Assembly: GCF_000332055.1 (NCBI RefSeq)
Contig: NZ_ALVZ01000215.1
Location: 1-60,457 of the forward strand
Length of the DNA stretch: 60,457 nt
From: Xenococcus sp. PCC 7305
GTDB lineage: Bacteria; Cyanobacteriota; Cyanobacteriia; Cyanobacteriales; Xenococcaceae
Reading direction: 5' to 3'
Within the stretch, counting starts at the first letter, position 1. Each line of letters begins with the position of its first letter. Of this stretch, positions 9,732 to 19,700 are shown in pieces. Position numbers and translations under genes: made by a program. The notes below the pieces were generated by a model. The model saw only the letters and a program-made list of their open reading frames with translations. It did no database searches and had not been told where the DNA came from.

Positions 9732-10619
9732 ATGGTAACAACTAAAGAGTTAAATTCTGTTTTAGCCCCAGATTCCAACGTTAGTCAAGAGCCTGAATTT
9801 GTTAGTAGTCCTGTTGGGGACTTTATTCAGGAAACATTAGCCCAAACCAAACGTCTCTTTATTCAACTACAACGTCGTCCTTCGACTTTGATTGCAGGAG
9901 TTATTCAACCTTTTATGTGGTTGATTCTTTTTGGGGCTTTGTTTAGCAACGCTCCTCAAGGTTTATTTGGAGATGATCTTAGTTATGCAAAATTCCTGGC
10001 CCCAGGAGTGATTGTGTTTACTGCTTTTTCGGGAGCTTTGAATGCTGGATTGCCTGTAATGTTTGATCGCGAATTTGGTTTTCTCAATCGCTTATTAGTT
10101 GCGCCTTTGGCCTCACGCTACTCGATTGTGGCCGCTTCTACAATCTATATTATTGCCCTGAGTTTTATCCAAACGGCAGTAATTATTGTTGCTAGTGCTT
10201 TTTTGGGTGCGGGATTCCCTAATCTGGCGGGATTAAGCGCGATCGCTTTAATTGTCTTTCTGGTGGTCTTGGGAGTCACAGCTTTAAGTTTGGGCTTAGC
10301 CTTTGCCCTTCCTGGTCACATTGAACTGATTGCGGTGATTTTTGTCACTAACTTACCGCTTTTGTTTGCTAGTACAGCTCTCGCACCATTAGATTTTATG
10401 GCAGGTTGGCTACAGGTCGTAGCGAGTCTCAATCCTTTAACCTACGCGATCGAACCAATTCGTTATCTCTACTCCCACGGAGATTGGGCAATTAGCAGTA
10501 TCGTAATGGATACTCCTTGGACATCGGTTAGTTTTGCAGGTGTTATCCTAGTGTTACTAGCTTTTGATGCTTTAGTCTTATTAACTATTCAACCTTTGTT
10601 ACGTCGTCGTTTTGCCTAA
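9732..10619 (+). CDS. ABC-2 type transporter permease, DrrB type
   Basis: Integral membrane partner of the preceding ATPase. About 295 residues with six predicted hydrophobic segments and an ABC-2 core (PSTLIAGVIQPFMWLILFGA, then LNRLLVAPLASRYSIV and NPLTYAIEPIRYL). I place the start at the ATG 9732, preceded by AGAGAAGAA. The frame stays open to a TTG at 9696, but that start would add twelve residues without a ribosome site. The pair is a complete exporter module of one ATPase and one permease. Confidence 0.92.
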   Translation: MVTTKELNSVLAPDSNVSQEPEFVSSPVGDFIQETLAQTKRLFIQLQRRPSTLIAGVIQPFMWLILFGALFSNAPQGLFGDDLSYAKFLAPGVIVFTAFSGALNAGLPVMFDREFGFLNRLLVAPLASRYSIVAASTIYIIALSFIQTAVIIVASAFLGAGFPNLAGLSAIALIVFLVVLGVTALSLGLAFALPGHIELIAVIFVTNLPLLFASTALAPLDFMAGWLQVVASLNPLTYAIEPIRYLYSHGDWAISSIVMDTPWTSVSFAGVILVLLAFDALVLLTIQPLLRRRFA

Positions 10620-10646
10620 AAAAAATCTTTTAACTTTTTATTTATT

Positions 10647-10988
10647 ATGAAAAATCCACTCTCTCAAATAGCGATCGCTTTAGGTTTAGGTGTTGCTGTT
10701 GCTTTCAGCTTAGCTTCAACCGCTAGATCTCAATATGTAGATCCCAATGATCAAGGCTATCAATCTGGGGAAAAAGATGCTCTGTATGGTGATGGAATCA
10801 CAGGTATCAATCCTATGGATCTAATTCACAGAGCCAACCTTAGTGGTGGCCTAAGTGCCGAAGAATTTAACGAACAATCCCAAGGACAAATCCAAAATTC
10901 GGCAGCAGAATATAGGCGTTTACAACAGGAAAGAATTCTACAGCAATATCGCAATCAAAATGAAGTTGAAGGGGCTATTGTTGAATAG
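10647..10988 (+). CDS. Small exported hypothetical protein
   Basis: A 113-residue product with an N-terminal signal peptide (hydrophobic GLGVAVAFSLASTARS, cleavage probably near residue 28). A short mature part rich in Gln, Asn and Tyr follows, ending in a charged helix (AAEYRRLQQERILQQYRNQ). I do not recognise the family. It lies 27 bp after the permease gene and may be cotranscribed with the exporter, but any functional link is conjecture. Confidence 0.7.
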   Translation: MKNPLSQIAIALGLGVAVAFSLASTARSQYVDPNDQGYQSGEKDALYGDGITGINPMDLIHRANLSGGLSAEEFNEQSQGQIQNSAAEYRRLQQERILQQYRNQNEVEGAIVE

Positions 10989-11013
10989 AAATAGTTTTTT
11001 CATACATGTATGT

Positions 11014-11037
11014 AGAGACGTAGCATACTACGTCTCT
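11014..11037. repeat. Perfect 10-bp hairpin AGAGACGTAG/CTACGTCTCT
   Basis: AGAGACGTAG, loop CATA, CTACGTCTCT. It lies between two convergent genes. There is no T-run on either side, so it is not a classical intrinsic terminator, although an RNA hairpin here could still protect or end transcripts. It looks like a dispersed palindromic repeat. Confidence 0.65.
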
Positions 11038-11042
11038 GCCCA

Positions 11043-12554
11043 TTACCCATTTTCTGTTTGCCATATTTTTTGATTGAGATTTAAATCTTGCACGATCCCA
11101 ATCATCAATTGTAGACTTTCAAAATATTCTCGCAGAGGTGCAAAAGATAACATGCTAGTGAAAATCTTTGGTTCAAAAAGATTGTGGTGGTAGCGAATGG
11201 CAATGCATACATGACCGTCAACAAAGGATATATGTACTTTTCTGTTAGCTTTTTTCTGAAAGTTCACTAGTCTATTCATTAAACTAGTAGATAAAATAAA
11301 ACGAGATTCCAGTTGAGAGTCTCCATAAATATCAAACATCTGATTGAGTTCTGGATCTTCTAACCTTATTGTTTGTCCTCGCCACGATTGTTTATATATT
11401 TTATTTGTAAAGGTTTTAGGCAAAATAAAAATTCTACTTTCAAATTTCTTGGGGAATTTAGCAACAAAGAAAAGTCCTCTGAAAATTTTGGTCTTGGATG
11501 GTTTATAAGTTAGTTCTGAAGGATATGGTTTTTTTTGTCTTATACTTTCTGTTTGCTCTAACTTAATTACCAAAACTATCAGATAAAGTATTGTATTGAG
11601 AATCAGGGAAAATGTTTGCCAGCAGGTTCTGATTACTGGATTATTAGAGCCTATTTTTGGTGATAAATCACTAAGATTAGCGGTGAATCTCTCTTTTAGA
11701 CTAGATGTTCTCTCTACTAAAATCTCGGCAAAAAAAATATCTGTGTCACCAACTTTTCCGTAAATACAATCTTCTTGTTCTAAAAAATTGGGGATTTCTG
11801 TATTTTTGTTAAAAAGTTGACTATGACGAAAACATGCTTCAGTATGATGTTGATCTAAAAGGAATAGATGGGAAGCGTAGTCTAAAGTATTATTGCTATC
11901 AATGAAATTTACTATTTTTTCAATTATTTTTCTTTTGAAACCTAGTCCATATACTTGGATACAAGAACGACAAAAAATTAACCAAACAGGAAATAAACAA
12001 ACTAATCCCATAAGAAAAAAGATCGAAAAAGAATCTTTGGGTATTAGAAAAAAAGTTAACCAGTAGGAGATTGCACCTGATAATAATATACAGATAATTC
12101 CTGAGATGATAATGCTAATCAGTGCTTGGATTCTTTTGTGTTCTAATTCTTTGAGCTGCGGTAATAAATTAGCTCGACAATAGTTTTTAAATTCCGTCAG
12201 GCTTTTTAGTTTTATCGGTTTAGACGCCTGTTTTTTGTTGGGGTCTGATTCTGTATCTGTTATCTTTTCAGCTATTGATTCTCCTGTGATGGTTGCTAAC
12301 AATTGTTCACCCCAGAGACGATTACCGGATGAAGAGTTAGCAATTATCTCTGTACATAATGCGATCGCTTTATCTATGGCTTGGTTTTGATAATAAGCTT
12401 TAGCTAATCCTCTTTGAATATGAAAATAATGAGGAGAACTAACATCTATTTCTCGGGATAGTTGCTCGAAAAGTTCAATAGCCTGCGCATAATCACCGGT
12501 TTGCAAAGCGCGATCGCCTTTAATAAATAATCCTTGGATTTCTTGCTGATTCAC
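11043..12554 (-). CDS. TPR and DUF3137-like membrane protein
   Basis: A 503-residue protein. Residues about 1-100 form a tetratricopeptide-like region (GDRALQTGDYAQAIELFEQL and AKAYYQNQAIDKAIALCTEI). Two hydrophobic segments follow at about 145-200. The C-terminal part resembles DUF3137: the YGKVGDTDIFFAEI segment, FRGLFFVAKFPKKF, and a terminal block with the SFVDGHVCIAIRYHH segment. DUF3137 proteins are often encoded with LemA, and lemA lies about 3 kb away. Function is unknown. It looks like a membrane-anchored protein whose N-terminal TPR may bind partners. Confidence 0.72.
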   Translation of the reverse strand: MNQQEIQGLFIKGDRALQTGDYAQAIELFEQLSREIDVSSPHYFHIQRGLAKAYYQNQAIDKAIALCTEIIANSSSGNRLWGEQLLATITGESIAEKITDTESDPNKKQASKPIKLKSLTEFKNYCRANLLPQLKELEHKRIQALISIIISGIICILLSGAISYWLTFFLIPKDSFSIFFLMGLVCLFPVWLIFCRSCIQVYGLGFKRKIIEKIVNFIDSNNTLDYASHLFLLDQHHTEACFRHSQLFNKNTEIPNFLEQEDCIYGKVGDTDIFFAEILVERTSSLKERFTANLSDLSPKIGSNNPVIRTCWQTFSLILNTILYLIVLVIKLEQTESIRQKKPYPSELTYKPSKTKIFRGLFFVAKFPKKFESRIFILPKTFTNKIYKQSWRGQTIRLEDPELNQMFDIYGDSQLESRFILSTSLMNRLVNFQKKANRKVHISFVDGHVCIAIRYHHNLFEPKIFTSMLSFAPLREYFESLQLMIGIVQDLNLNQKIWQTENG

Positions 12555-12959
12555 AATGATATTTGCTGAGCTTTTTTGCTGAGCGTTACTATTTTTCAGC
12601 CAACTGTAAGCATAGTCTTCCCAAATAGTATTTGTAATTCACAGGACCTCGAATGCAAAAAGGAGAGAGCTCGATATTTATCCCATACTTAAAACCTTTC
12701 CCTCACAATCACCTTAAGTTTCGTCGAGTTCTACAGCTAAGCTTAAAATAGGAATTTTTAGGTCGTAGTAAAACTAATAATATGAGAGTTTTTCCCGCAC
12801 ATAAGAATTTATAAGTTTGAGGCAATAATAATTTATAGCAGTTCTTGTTGCTGGTGAGAAATTTAAAATCGCCAAACACTAAGCTGTAAGCCAGAGACAT
12901 TTTCCTAAATTTTTACCCTTTAATTTTTGCTTTCCCTTCACATCCTACTGCTTAAAAAA
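12555..12959. other. Intergenic region between divergent genes
   Basis: About 400 bp between the TPR-DUF3137 gene and chrA. It holds only a 63-codon leftward frame of low-complexity, Lys/Leu-rich sequence, which I do not regard as a gene. No RNA gene or clear repeat is seen; promoters for the two divergent genes are expected here. Confidence 0.5.
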
Positions 12960-14201
12960 ATGATTGATAATGCAAATCTCAACCCTCAAGAGTATTCAAA
13001 GCCCGAGAAAGTATCTTTAGTTTATTTATTTGGAAATTTTCTCAAAATAGGTAGTACTGCTTTTGGCGGTTTTATGGCTTTGGTTTCCGTGATCGAAAAT
13101 ATTATTGTGGAACGACGTAAATTGCTGAATCACGAAGATATGTTGGACGGAATTTCCCTCGCTAGTGTGTTACCTGGCCCCGTAGCCGCTAATGTGGTGG
13201 CTTATGTTGGCTATCGTTTGCGTGGTGGTTTGGGTGCTTTGGCCGCGACAACCGCTGTTTTATTACCTTCTTTTTTATTAGTCGTTGGTTTGACAATTGT
13301 TTATTTACAAGCAGGAGACATTCCCGCAGTTAATAGAATTTTGGCCGGATTTATTCCCGCAGTTGTCGCAATTATTATTAGTGCTGCCTATCGCATGAGC
13401 AAAAAAGCGGTAAAAGGATGGCGAGAAGTTGCGATCGCGGGAGTGTCAGCCATCTTGCTACAGACCATTGGTGGTATTTATATTACTTTTATTGTCATTG
13501 GTGGTTCCGGGATTATTGGTTGGTTACTCTATCGTCGCCGAGTAGCGAAAGAGCTAGCGAAACAAGACATTGCCGAAAAAGGGCCATTAGCTCTTAAACC
13601 AATTATTATTCCTCTGATTATACTTGCTGTATTTTTGTCATTTTCTTTCCTTCCTTTACCTGTGGGTCAAGATAGCTTAGCCAAGTTGTTTACGACTTTT
13701 TCTGGAATGAGCCTGATGCTATTTGGTGGCGGTTATGTGATTATTCCTATGATTCAAGAGATTGTAGTTAATAATTTTGGTTGGTTAAATCAGCAGGAAT
13801 TTGCTAGTGCGATCTCGATGGGACAAATTACTCCTGGCCCAATTCTTATTAGTGCAGCGTTTATTGGCTACAAAGTTCAGGGTATTTGGGGGGCAATTGT
13901 TTCTACGGTTGGGATCTTTTTTCCGCCTGCTTTGTTGATGGTTACCATGTCCCATTTATTGGAACATATTAAGGGGTCTGTGATTATTCAGGCTGCACTC
14001 AAGGGGATTCGACCTGCGGTAATTGGCATGATTGTGATCGCAGGATTTATTGTTGCCAAAGATGCGCCGATGGATCTATTGCAAGAACAAATAGTTAGTT
14101 TGGGGATTTTTGTGGTGTCCTTAGCTGCTATTTGGAAATTTAACATCGAAGTAGTGTTTATAATTCCTGTTGCCGGAGTTATTGGTTTATTGCTTTATTA
14201 A
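12960..14201 (+). CDS. chrA: Chromate transporter, ChrA family
   Basis: A membrane protein of about 413 residues in the CHR superfamily, which couples chromate (or sulfate-like anion) efflux to the proton gradient. It has the duplicated architecture: an N-half with STAFGGFMALVSVIE and LPGPVAANVVAYVGYRLRGG, and a C-half with MLFGGGYVIIPMIQEIV and ISMGQITPGPILISAAFIGY. Ten or more hydrophobic segments are visible. I chose the ATG at 12960; the frame is open to a TTG at 12927 without a convincing ribosome site. Confidence 0.93.
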   Translation: MIDNANLNPQEYSKPEKVSLVYLFGNFLKIGSTAFGGFMALVSVIENIIVERRKLLNHEDMLDGISLASVLPGPVAANVVAYVGYRLRGGLGALAATTAVLLPSFLLVVGLTIVYLQAGDIPAVNRILAGFIPAVVAIIISAAYRMSKKAVKGWREVAIAGVSAILLQTIGGIYITFIVIGGSGIIGWLLYRRRVAKELAKQDIAEKGPLALKPIIIPLIILAVFLSFSFLPLPVGQDSLAKLFTTFSGMSLMLFGGGYVIIPMIQEIVVNNFGWLNQQEFASAISMGQITPGPILISAAFIGYKVQGIWGAIVSTVGIFFPPALLMVTMSHLLEHIKGSVIIQAALKGIRPAVIGMIVIAGFIVAKDAPMDLLQEQIVSLGIFVVSLAAIWKFNIEVVFIIPVAGVIGLLLY

Positions 14202-14210
14202 TCCTGTTTA

Positions 14211-14236
14211 AAGGGCGAATATTCGTCCTTCTTTTA
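14211..14236 (+). terminator. Probable intrinsic terminator of chrA
   Basis: AAGGGCGAAT and ATTCGTCCTT can pair over ten positions with one G-T wobble and are followed by CTTTTAT. The site starts about ten bases after the chrA stop codon. Confidence 0.5.
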
Positions 14237-14340
14237 TCTTTATATATTCTTACATAGACAGGAGGAAACTCAACAGGGAAAAACCAAACAGGAAAATCAT
14301 ATATATAATGTATATGAAAATGTGTTTTATGTGCATAAGT

Positions 14341-14553
14341 ATGAAAACTAATATAGATCTAGATGATCAACTAGTGGAGCAAGCATTTGTTATTACAGGA
14401 TTAAGAACTAAAAAGGAATTGGTTAATTTTGCTTTAGCAGAATTAATTAAGAAAAATAGCAAAAAAGACCTTTTCGATTTAGCAGGAGAAATTGAGTTCA
14501 TCGAAGATTTTAGTACGGATACCTTGAGAAACAATCGTTATGTTATTGATTGA
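14341..14553 (+). CDS. vapB: VapB-type antitoxin
   Basis: About 70 residues beginning MKTNIDLDDQLVEQAF, the ribbon-helix-helix start typical of VapB antitoxins (VapB/DUF2191 group), followed by GLRTKKELVNFALAELIKK and an acidic C-terminal tail that would neutralise the toxin. The frame is open to an upstream ATG at 14308, but homologous antitoxins begin at the MKTNI sequence. The last 14 bases overlap vapC, giving translational coupling. By analogy with the family, the complex should repress its own promoter. Confidence 0.87.
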   Translation: MKTNIDLDDQLVEQAFVITGLRTKKELVNFALAELIKKNSKKDLFDLAGEIEFIEDFSTDTLRNNRYVID

Positions 14554-14947
14554 TACTTCGATCTGGATTGAGGTATTGCGGGATAAATCTAGAGTTAAAG
14601 CAACCAAGCTGAAAAAGATAATTGCTGTACGAGATTACTATCTACCTATATTTACCAAGATGGAACTATTGCAGGGATGTAAAAATGAAGTTGAATGGGT
14701 AAAAATGAGTTCTTATCTAGCCAGTCAAAACTATCTAATGCCAAATTACGACTCAATTTGGGAAAATTCAGCCCGACTTTATTTTGAACTGCGCCGTAAA
14801 GGAATTACTATTCGCAGCAATATCGATTGTGCAATCTCTATTCTTGCCATAGAAAATCATTTAACACTCTATCATTGCGATAGAGATTTTGAAGCGATTT
14901 CAAAGCATACAGTTCTTAAACAGAAAAAATTATGTCTTAGCGACTAG
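14540..14947 (+). CDS. vapC: VapC toxin, PIN-domain ribonuclease
   Basis: A 135-residue PIN-domain protein. The acidic catalytic residues are present: Asp in LLIDTSIWIEVLRD, Glu in FTKMELLQGC, Asp in SNIDCAISILA, and the late Asp in YHCDRDFEAI. VapC toxins cut RNA, commonly tRNA or rRNA, when released from VapB. The overlap with vapB is the classical arrangement, and the active site looks intact. Confidence 0.92.
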   Translation: MLLIDTSIWIEVLRDKSRVKATKLKKIIAVRDYYLPIFTKMELLQGCKNEVEWVKMSSYLASQNYLMPNYDSIWENSARLYFELRRKGITIRSNIDCAISILAIENHLTLYHCDRDFEAISKHTVLKQKKLCLSD

Positions 14948-15075
14948 ATATATAATAGTCGCAATCACGTAGTATTTAGTCTTAGAAATAAATACTAAGA
15001 TCAGCCAAAGCAGGCACTGCGTGGTCTGCTTTGCAGGCACTACGTGATCGCAAGTTCAATACTTATTTAATACTT

Positions 15076-16287
15076 TTATCTTTTCAGGGCAAAAATTTTC
15101 TCGATCGCATCAGCGACAACCTTATCCGGGGTTGAAGCTCCAGAAGTCACGCCTACGGTAATTTTGCCGCTCGGGAGCCAATTCTCTTGGACTTCTATAT
15201 CTTTTTCCAGTGGTTTATGTTCAATAGTATTGTCAGGTTTAATGCGATCGCTACTATCAATGTGATAAGACGTGAAATTTTTCGCGATCGCGATTTCCTG
15301 TAAATGAGTAGTGTTAGAAGAGTTGAAACCACCAATAACTAGCATCAAAGACAGATCTTCTTCCACTAGATCTAACATGGCATCTTGTCTTTCTTGCGTT
15401 GCATCACAAATAGTATTGAAACTCATAAAATGGTTGTTCAACTCTAAGGGGCCATATTTTTTAAGCATGGTTTGTTCAAATAATTTACCAATTTGCTCGG
15501 TTTCACTTTTGAGCATGGTAGTTTGATTGGCGACTCCCACTTTTTCCAAATCGCGATCGGGATCAAATCCTTCTGAATGAGCATGAACAAATTTAGCTAA
15601 AAACTCTGTTTTATCTCCACCGTTTAGTATATAGTCGGCCACATAGTTCGCTTGTTCGAGATTTAAGACTACTAAATAGGTTCCGGCAAATGAGCTGGTA
15701 GCAACCGTTTCTTCATGTTTATACTTACCGTGAATAATGGAGGTGCAATCACGTTTTTTATGTTTCTCTACCGAATTCCATACTTTGGATACCCAAGGAC
15801 AAGTCGTATCGACAATTGTGCAACCTTTATCATTCAGCAATTGCATCTCAGTTACACTAGCGCCAAAAGCTGGTAGGATTACCACTTCTCCAGAGCTCAC
15901 CACCGAAAAATCTTTAACCCCATCAATAACAGGGATAAAACCCACATTCATTTCTTTGAGACGTTCATTTACCGAAGGATTATGGATAATCTCATTGGTA
16001 ATCCAAATAGTTTCTGTGGGAAAATGCTGACGGGTTTCATAGGCCATGGCCACGGCTCTTTCGACTCCCCAACAAAAACCAAAGGCTTCGGCTAAACGGA
16101 TTGTGACATTGCCTCGTTGCAGACGGTAGTTGTTGTCGCGAATGGTTTGAATTAAATTGCTCTGATATTCAGCGTTCAGTACGCCAGTAACTTCTGCCTC
16201 ATGACCAAAACCTTTGCGATGGTAGTTGTCCGATTGATTTAAGGAGCGTTTAAAAGCTTTGGTATCCATCATGTTATTGCTTATCAA
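15076..16287 (-). CDS. ispH: 4-hydroxy-3-methylbut-2-enyl diphosphate reductase (IspH/LytB)
   Basis: Last enzyme of the MEP isoprenoid pathway, converting HMBPP to IPP and DMAPP, precursors of carotenoids, phytol and quinones. The 403-residue protein has the three cluster-binding cysteines ([35 protein letters not shown]). It is the long cyanobacterial/plastid form, with an N-terminal extension and the [10 protein letters not shown] motif near the end. Electrons presumably come from ferredoxin. It is convergent with vapC. Confidence 0.96.
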   Translation of the reverse strand: MISNNMMDTKAFKRSLNQSDNYHRKGFGHEAEVTGVLNAEYQSNLIQTIRDNNYRLQRGNVTIRLAEAFGFCWGVERAVAMAYETRQHFPTETIWITNEIIHNPSVNERLKEMNVGFIPVIDGVKDFSVVSSGEVVILPAFGASVTEMQLLNDKGCTIVDTTCPWVSKVWNSVEKHKKRDCTSIIHGKYKHEETVATSSFAGTYLVVLNLEQANYVADYILNGGDKTEFLAKFVHAHSEGFDPDRDLEKVGVANQTTMLKSETEQIGKLFEQTMLKKYGPLELNNHFMSFNTICDATQERQDAMLDLVEEDLSLMLVIGGFNSSNTTHLQEIAIAKNFTSYHIDSSDRIKPDNTIEHKPLEKDIEVQENWLPSGKITVGVTSGASTPDKVVADAIEKIFALKR

Positions 16288-16759
16288 TATCTAAAACCCG
16301 TCAGGTAAACTCTCAAAGAATCATTGTACTAAAATCTGGACTGGCAGAGGAAATCTTGGCTTATTGTTAGCGTCATTCTTAAAATTACCCTTATGAGTTA
16401 ACATGCACTGCGCAGTTGATTTCCTTAGCTTGATCCCTCAGTAATTTCACTTTAGTCACCCGATTTTCTTTGATTATTGACTGTGTAATTCACTGATGAC
16501 AATAAGTATAGATTGACACTAAATTTATATAGTTCAATTTTACACATAAGTAACCTGCAACTAGGTTTTAAGCATTGTCCTAGAAAGTAGTTACATATTT
16601 ATATCAGAAGTATCAAGTATTTATATTTTTAAGTTGATTGTTCAGTATATTTAGCGGAAACCACGCATTCTCATAGTTTATCAGCTTTGTTGGGGTCACT
16701 CTACAAGTTTATCTTATCAATAAAACAAGAACACATAGTTTATTCAGGGGCTTAGAAAG
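16288..16759. other. Long leader region upstream of the giant surface-protein gene
   Basis: About 470 bp, AT-rich and without open frames of note, between the divergent ispH and the 3314-codon gene. Promoters for both are expected. AGGGG lies about nine bases before the TTG start of the giant gene. No RNA gene or repeat is recognised. Confidence 0.5.
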
Positions 16760-19700
16760 TTGGATAACTTGCTTGATTCTTTAGCAAAGGGTCGTTTTAA
16801 CTTAAATTTTGATTTTTCTGGGGAGAATAGTAGTAAACAAGATTCCCTCCTTCAATGGGTTAAAACTTTGGATCGTGGTCGAATTAGGTCTTCTCGATTT
16901 GGCAGAAAGAATCAAACTTTTGAATCATCTACCAACTTTTTATTAGCACAAGAGAATACGACTATACAAGAAGCCACGGTCACTACTGACAAAGGAGATT
17001 ACTCTCCTGGGGAAACAGCATTTATTGTGGGCTCTGGTTTCGCCTTAGGAGAAACGGTTCAGCTCCAAGTTTTACATACGGACGGACGAGATAATACCAG
17101 ACCGGAACATCAACCTTGGCAAATTACAGATGGGATTAGCTCTTTCGACGATGCTGGAAATTTAGTAGGGGATCTAGACGGCATTGTCGATGGTAATATT
17201 GAGACTAGCTGGTTTGTTGATCCTTTTGACTCGCTAAATTCTCAATTTGAGCTCACAGCATTGGGGTTAGATTCTGGCGCGATCGCAACTACTAATTTTA
17301 CTGATAGTTATGTCATCTCAGGGACAGTCTTTAATGACTATGACAGCGACGGAGTAAATGATGGGACAGCCAGAGGAGTGGGGTTTGCCTCAGAATCGGG
17401 AGTCGAAGGCATTACAATCACGGCCTATAATGCTTCAGAAGTTGTGGTGGGTACTGCTACTACAGGAGCAGATGGGACTTATACTCTCAATATCAATACT
17501 GATGATCCAGTAAGAGTAGAATTTACCTTGCCTAGTGGCTTTGTTTCTACTTCTTTAAATACAGCCCCTAGTAGTACAGTCTCCGATATTGCCTTTGCAA
17601 GCGTTGCGGCGACGATGGACTTGGGCATTCACCGTCCCCATGAAGTTACTAGTGGAGATGCTAGTAGTATCCAACTGATTACTGTTTGTTATGTTGAAGG
17701 GGTCGGTACTGGTTCAGGTATTGTCATCCACGGTTATAACGATTTTGATGACCAAAATCAAAATGCTTATACTCAGAAAGCAACAGTCCAAGAAGTTGGA
17801 ACAGTCAATGGTCTGGCCTATCATCGCGAAAGTGAAACTCTGTTTGCAGGAAGTTTCTATAAGCGGCATTCGGCTCTATTGGGAACAATTGACTTTACTA
17901 ATGATAATAATGCTAATGCAGACACTAATGATGCGACAGGTGCAGCATATACAAGCATTATTTATACCGTTGATAATAGCAATGCTAATACGACGGGGAA
18001 TGTCAGTATTTTTGCCAGATTAGATGATGTAGTAGATCCTCGGGGTGCGATCGATTCTGATGCTATCGGTTATAGCTGGGAGAGCGATCAAGGAACTGGA
18101 CAAGATACAGCTGGGGGCAACGCTGTTTTTGATGCTGTTGGAAAATATGGTTTAGGAGATTTAGAATTATCTGCTGATGGAACAACTCTTTGGGCAGTAA
18201 ATCTTAACGATCGCAAATTATATAAAGTCCCTGTTGGTGACAGTGCTGACCCTTTAACTCCGGCTACCCCTGCTAGTGCAGATATCGATAGCTATGATCT
18301 GATCACAGATATTATCAATAATGGTGATGATTTAGGTGTTAATCCCGAAGAAAATATTCGACCCTTTGCACTATCGATAAGAGAAGGTTTAGTCTATTTT
18401 GGAATGGTTAATACAGCACAATATGATGCTGATGGTAATGAAGGTACACCCAATGGAGTAGGTGGGGTTGATGATACAACTTCTGCTAGTGATCTACGAG
18501 CGTTTGTCTATACTTTTGATCCTGAAAACCCAACCGCAGCACCAGTTCAGGTTTTAGATATTCCTTTGGATTACGAAAGAGATCTCGCATCAAGTTCTGC
18601 TCAATTAGGTGCTGAAGAACCTAGTGCTAATTGGCATCCTTGGGTGGCCTCATTTCCTACCGATACGATCGCAGGAACTGGAGAAGAAGCTTATACACAA
18701 CCAATTCTCAGTGATATTGACTTTGATATTAATGGTAATATGCTCCTCGGTTTTCGCGATCGCTGGGGAGATCAGATTGGAAGACAAGTAAACAGGCCTG
18801 ATGGGACTGGAGGTTCTGGGTTTACAGGTAATTCGGGAGGAGATCTTCTAGTTGCTATTTTAGATCCCGATACTGACACCTGGACGATTGAAACCCATGT
18901 CACTACAGACAATATCAATGGAAATAATGACCCTGATGGAGAATTATTCGGTAACGAATTTTTTGAAAACGGCGGAGCTAATGACAGTAATGAATTGCAC
19001 AGTGAATCTGCGCAGGGTGGTCTAACAGTAGTTCCTGGTTTCACCGAAGTTGTGACTACGGCAGAAGATCCGATTGATGCATTTGCTGGAGGATTTGAAT
19101 GGTTCAATACTGTTGATGGTAGTTTTGCTGGTCACTTTGCTGCCAACGGAGATAGCGGATTAGATATTTTTGATGGTACCGTGGCTGACTCTCTCGGTAA
19201 ATCTAATGGCTTAGGTGACCTCGAATTTATCTTCGCTGCCTCAGATATCGAAATTGGCAATCGAATTTGGGATGATGCTAACCAGGATGGCATTCAAAAT
19301 GCTGACGAAACTAATTTTGACACTAACAACTCAATTGAGGTTGAACTTTACGATAGCAGTGGTACTGAAATAGCTACTACTACCACTACTAATGGAGAGT
19401 ATTATTTCTCAGGACTCGCTCCTTTTACCGATTACGAAATACGATTAGCTGCGAGTAACTTCACTTCTGGAGCTGTTCTCGATGGCTATTTAGCAACCAT
19501 TCAAAATGCCAATAGTGATGGTAGTGACAGAATAGACTCTGATGCAACTAATAATAGTGGTCTGCCTAGCATTACTTTTACGACAGGTGCCTCGGGAACC
19601 AATGATTATAGTTTTGATTTTGGTTTAACTAATGCCACTACTACTGATTACGGTGATGCGCCAGATACAACTAGTGGGATAGGAGAAGGGGATTATCAAA

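Noticed and set aside
12709-12900. 63-codon leftward open frame
   Set aside because: Low-complexity Leu/Lys-rich product, no ribosome site, sits in the intergenic gap before chrA.
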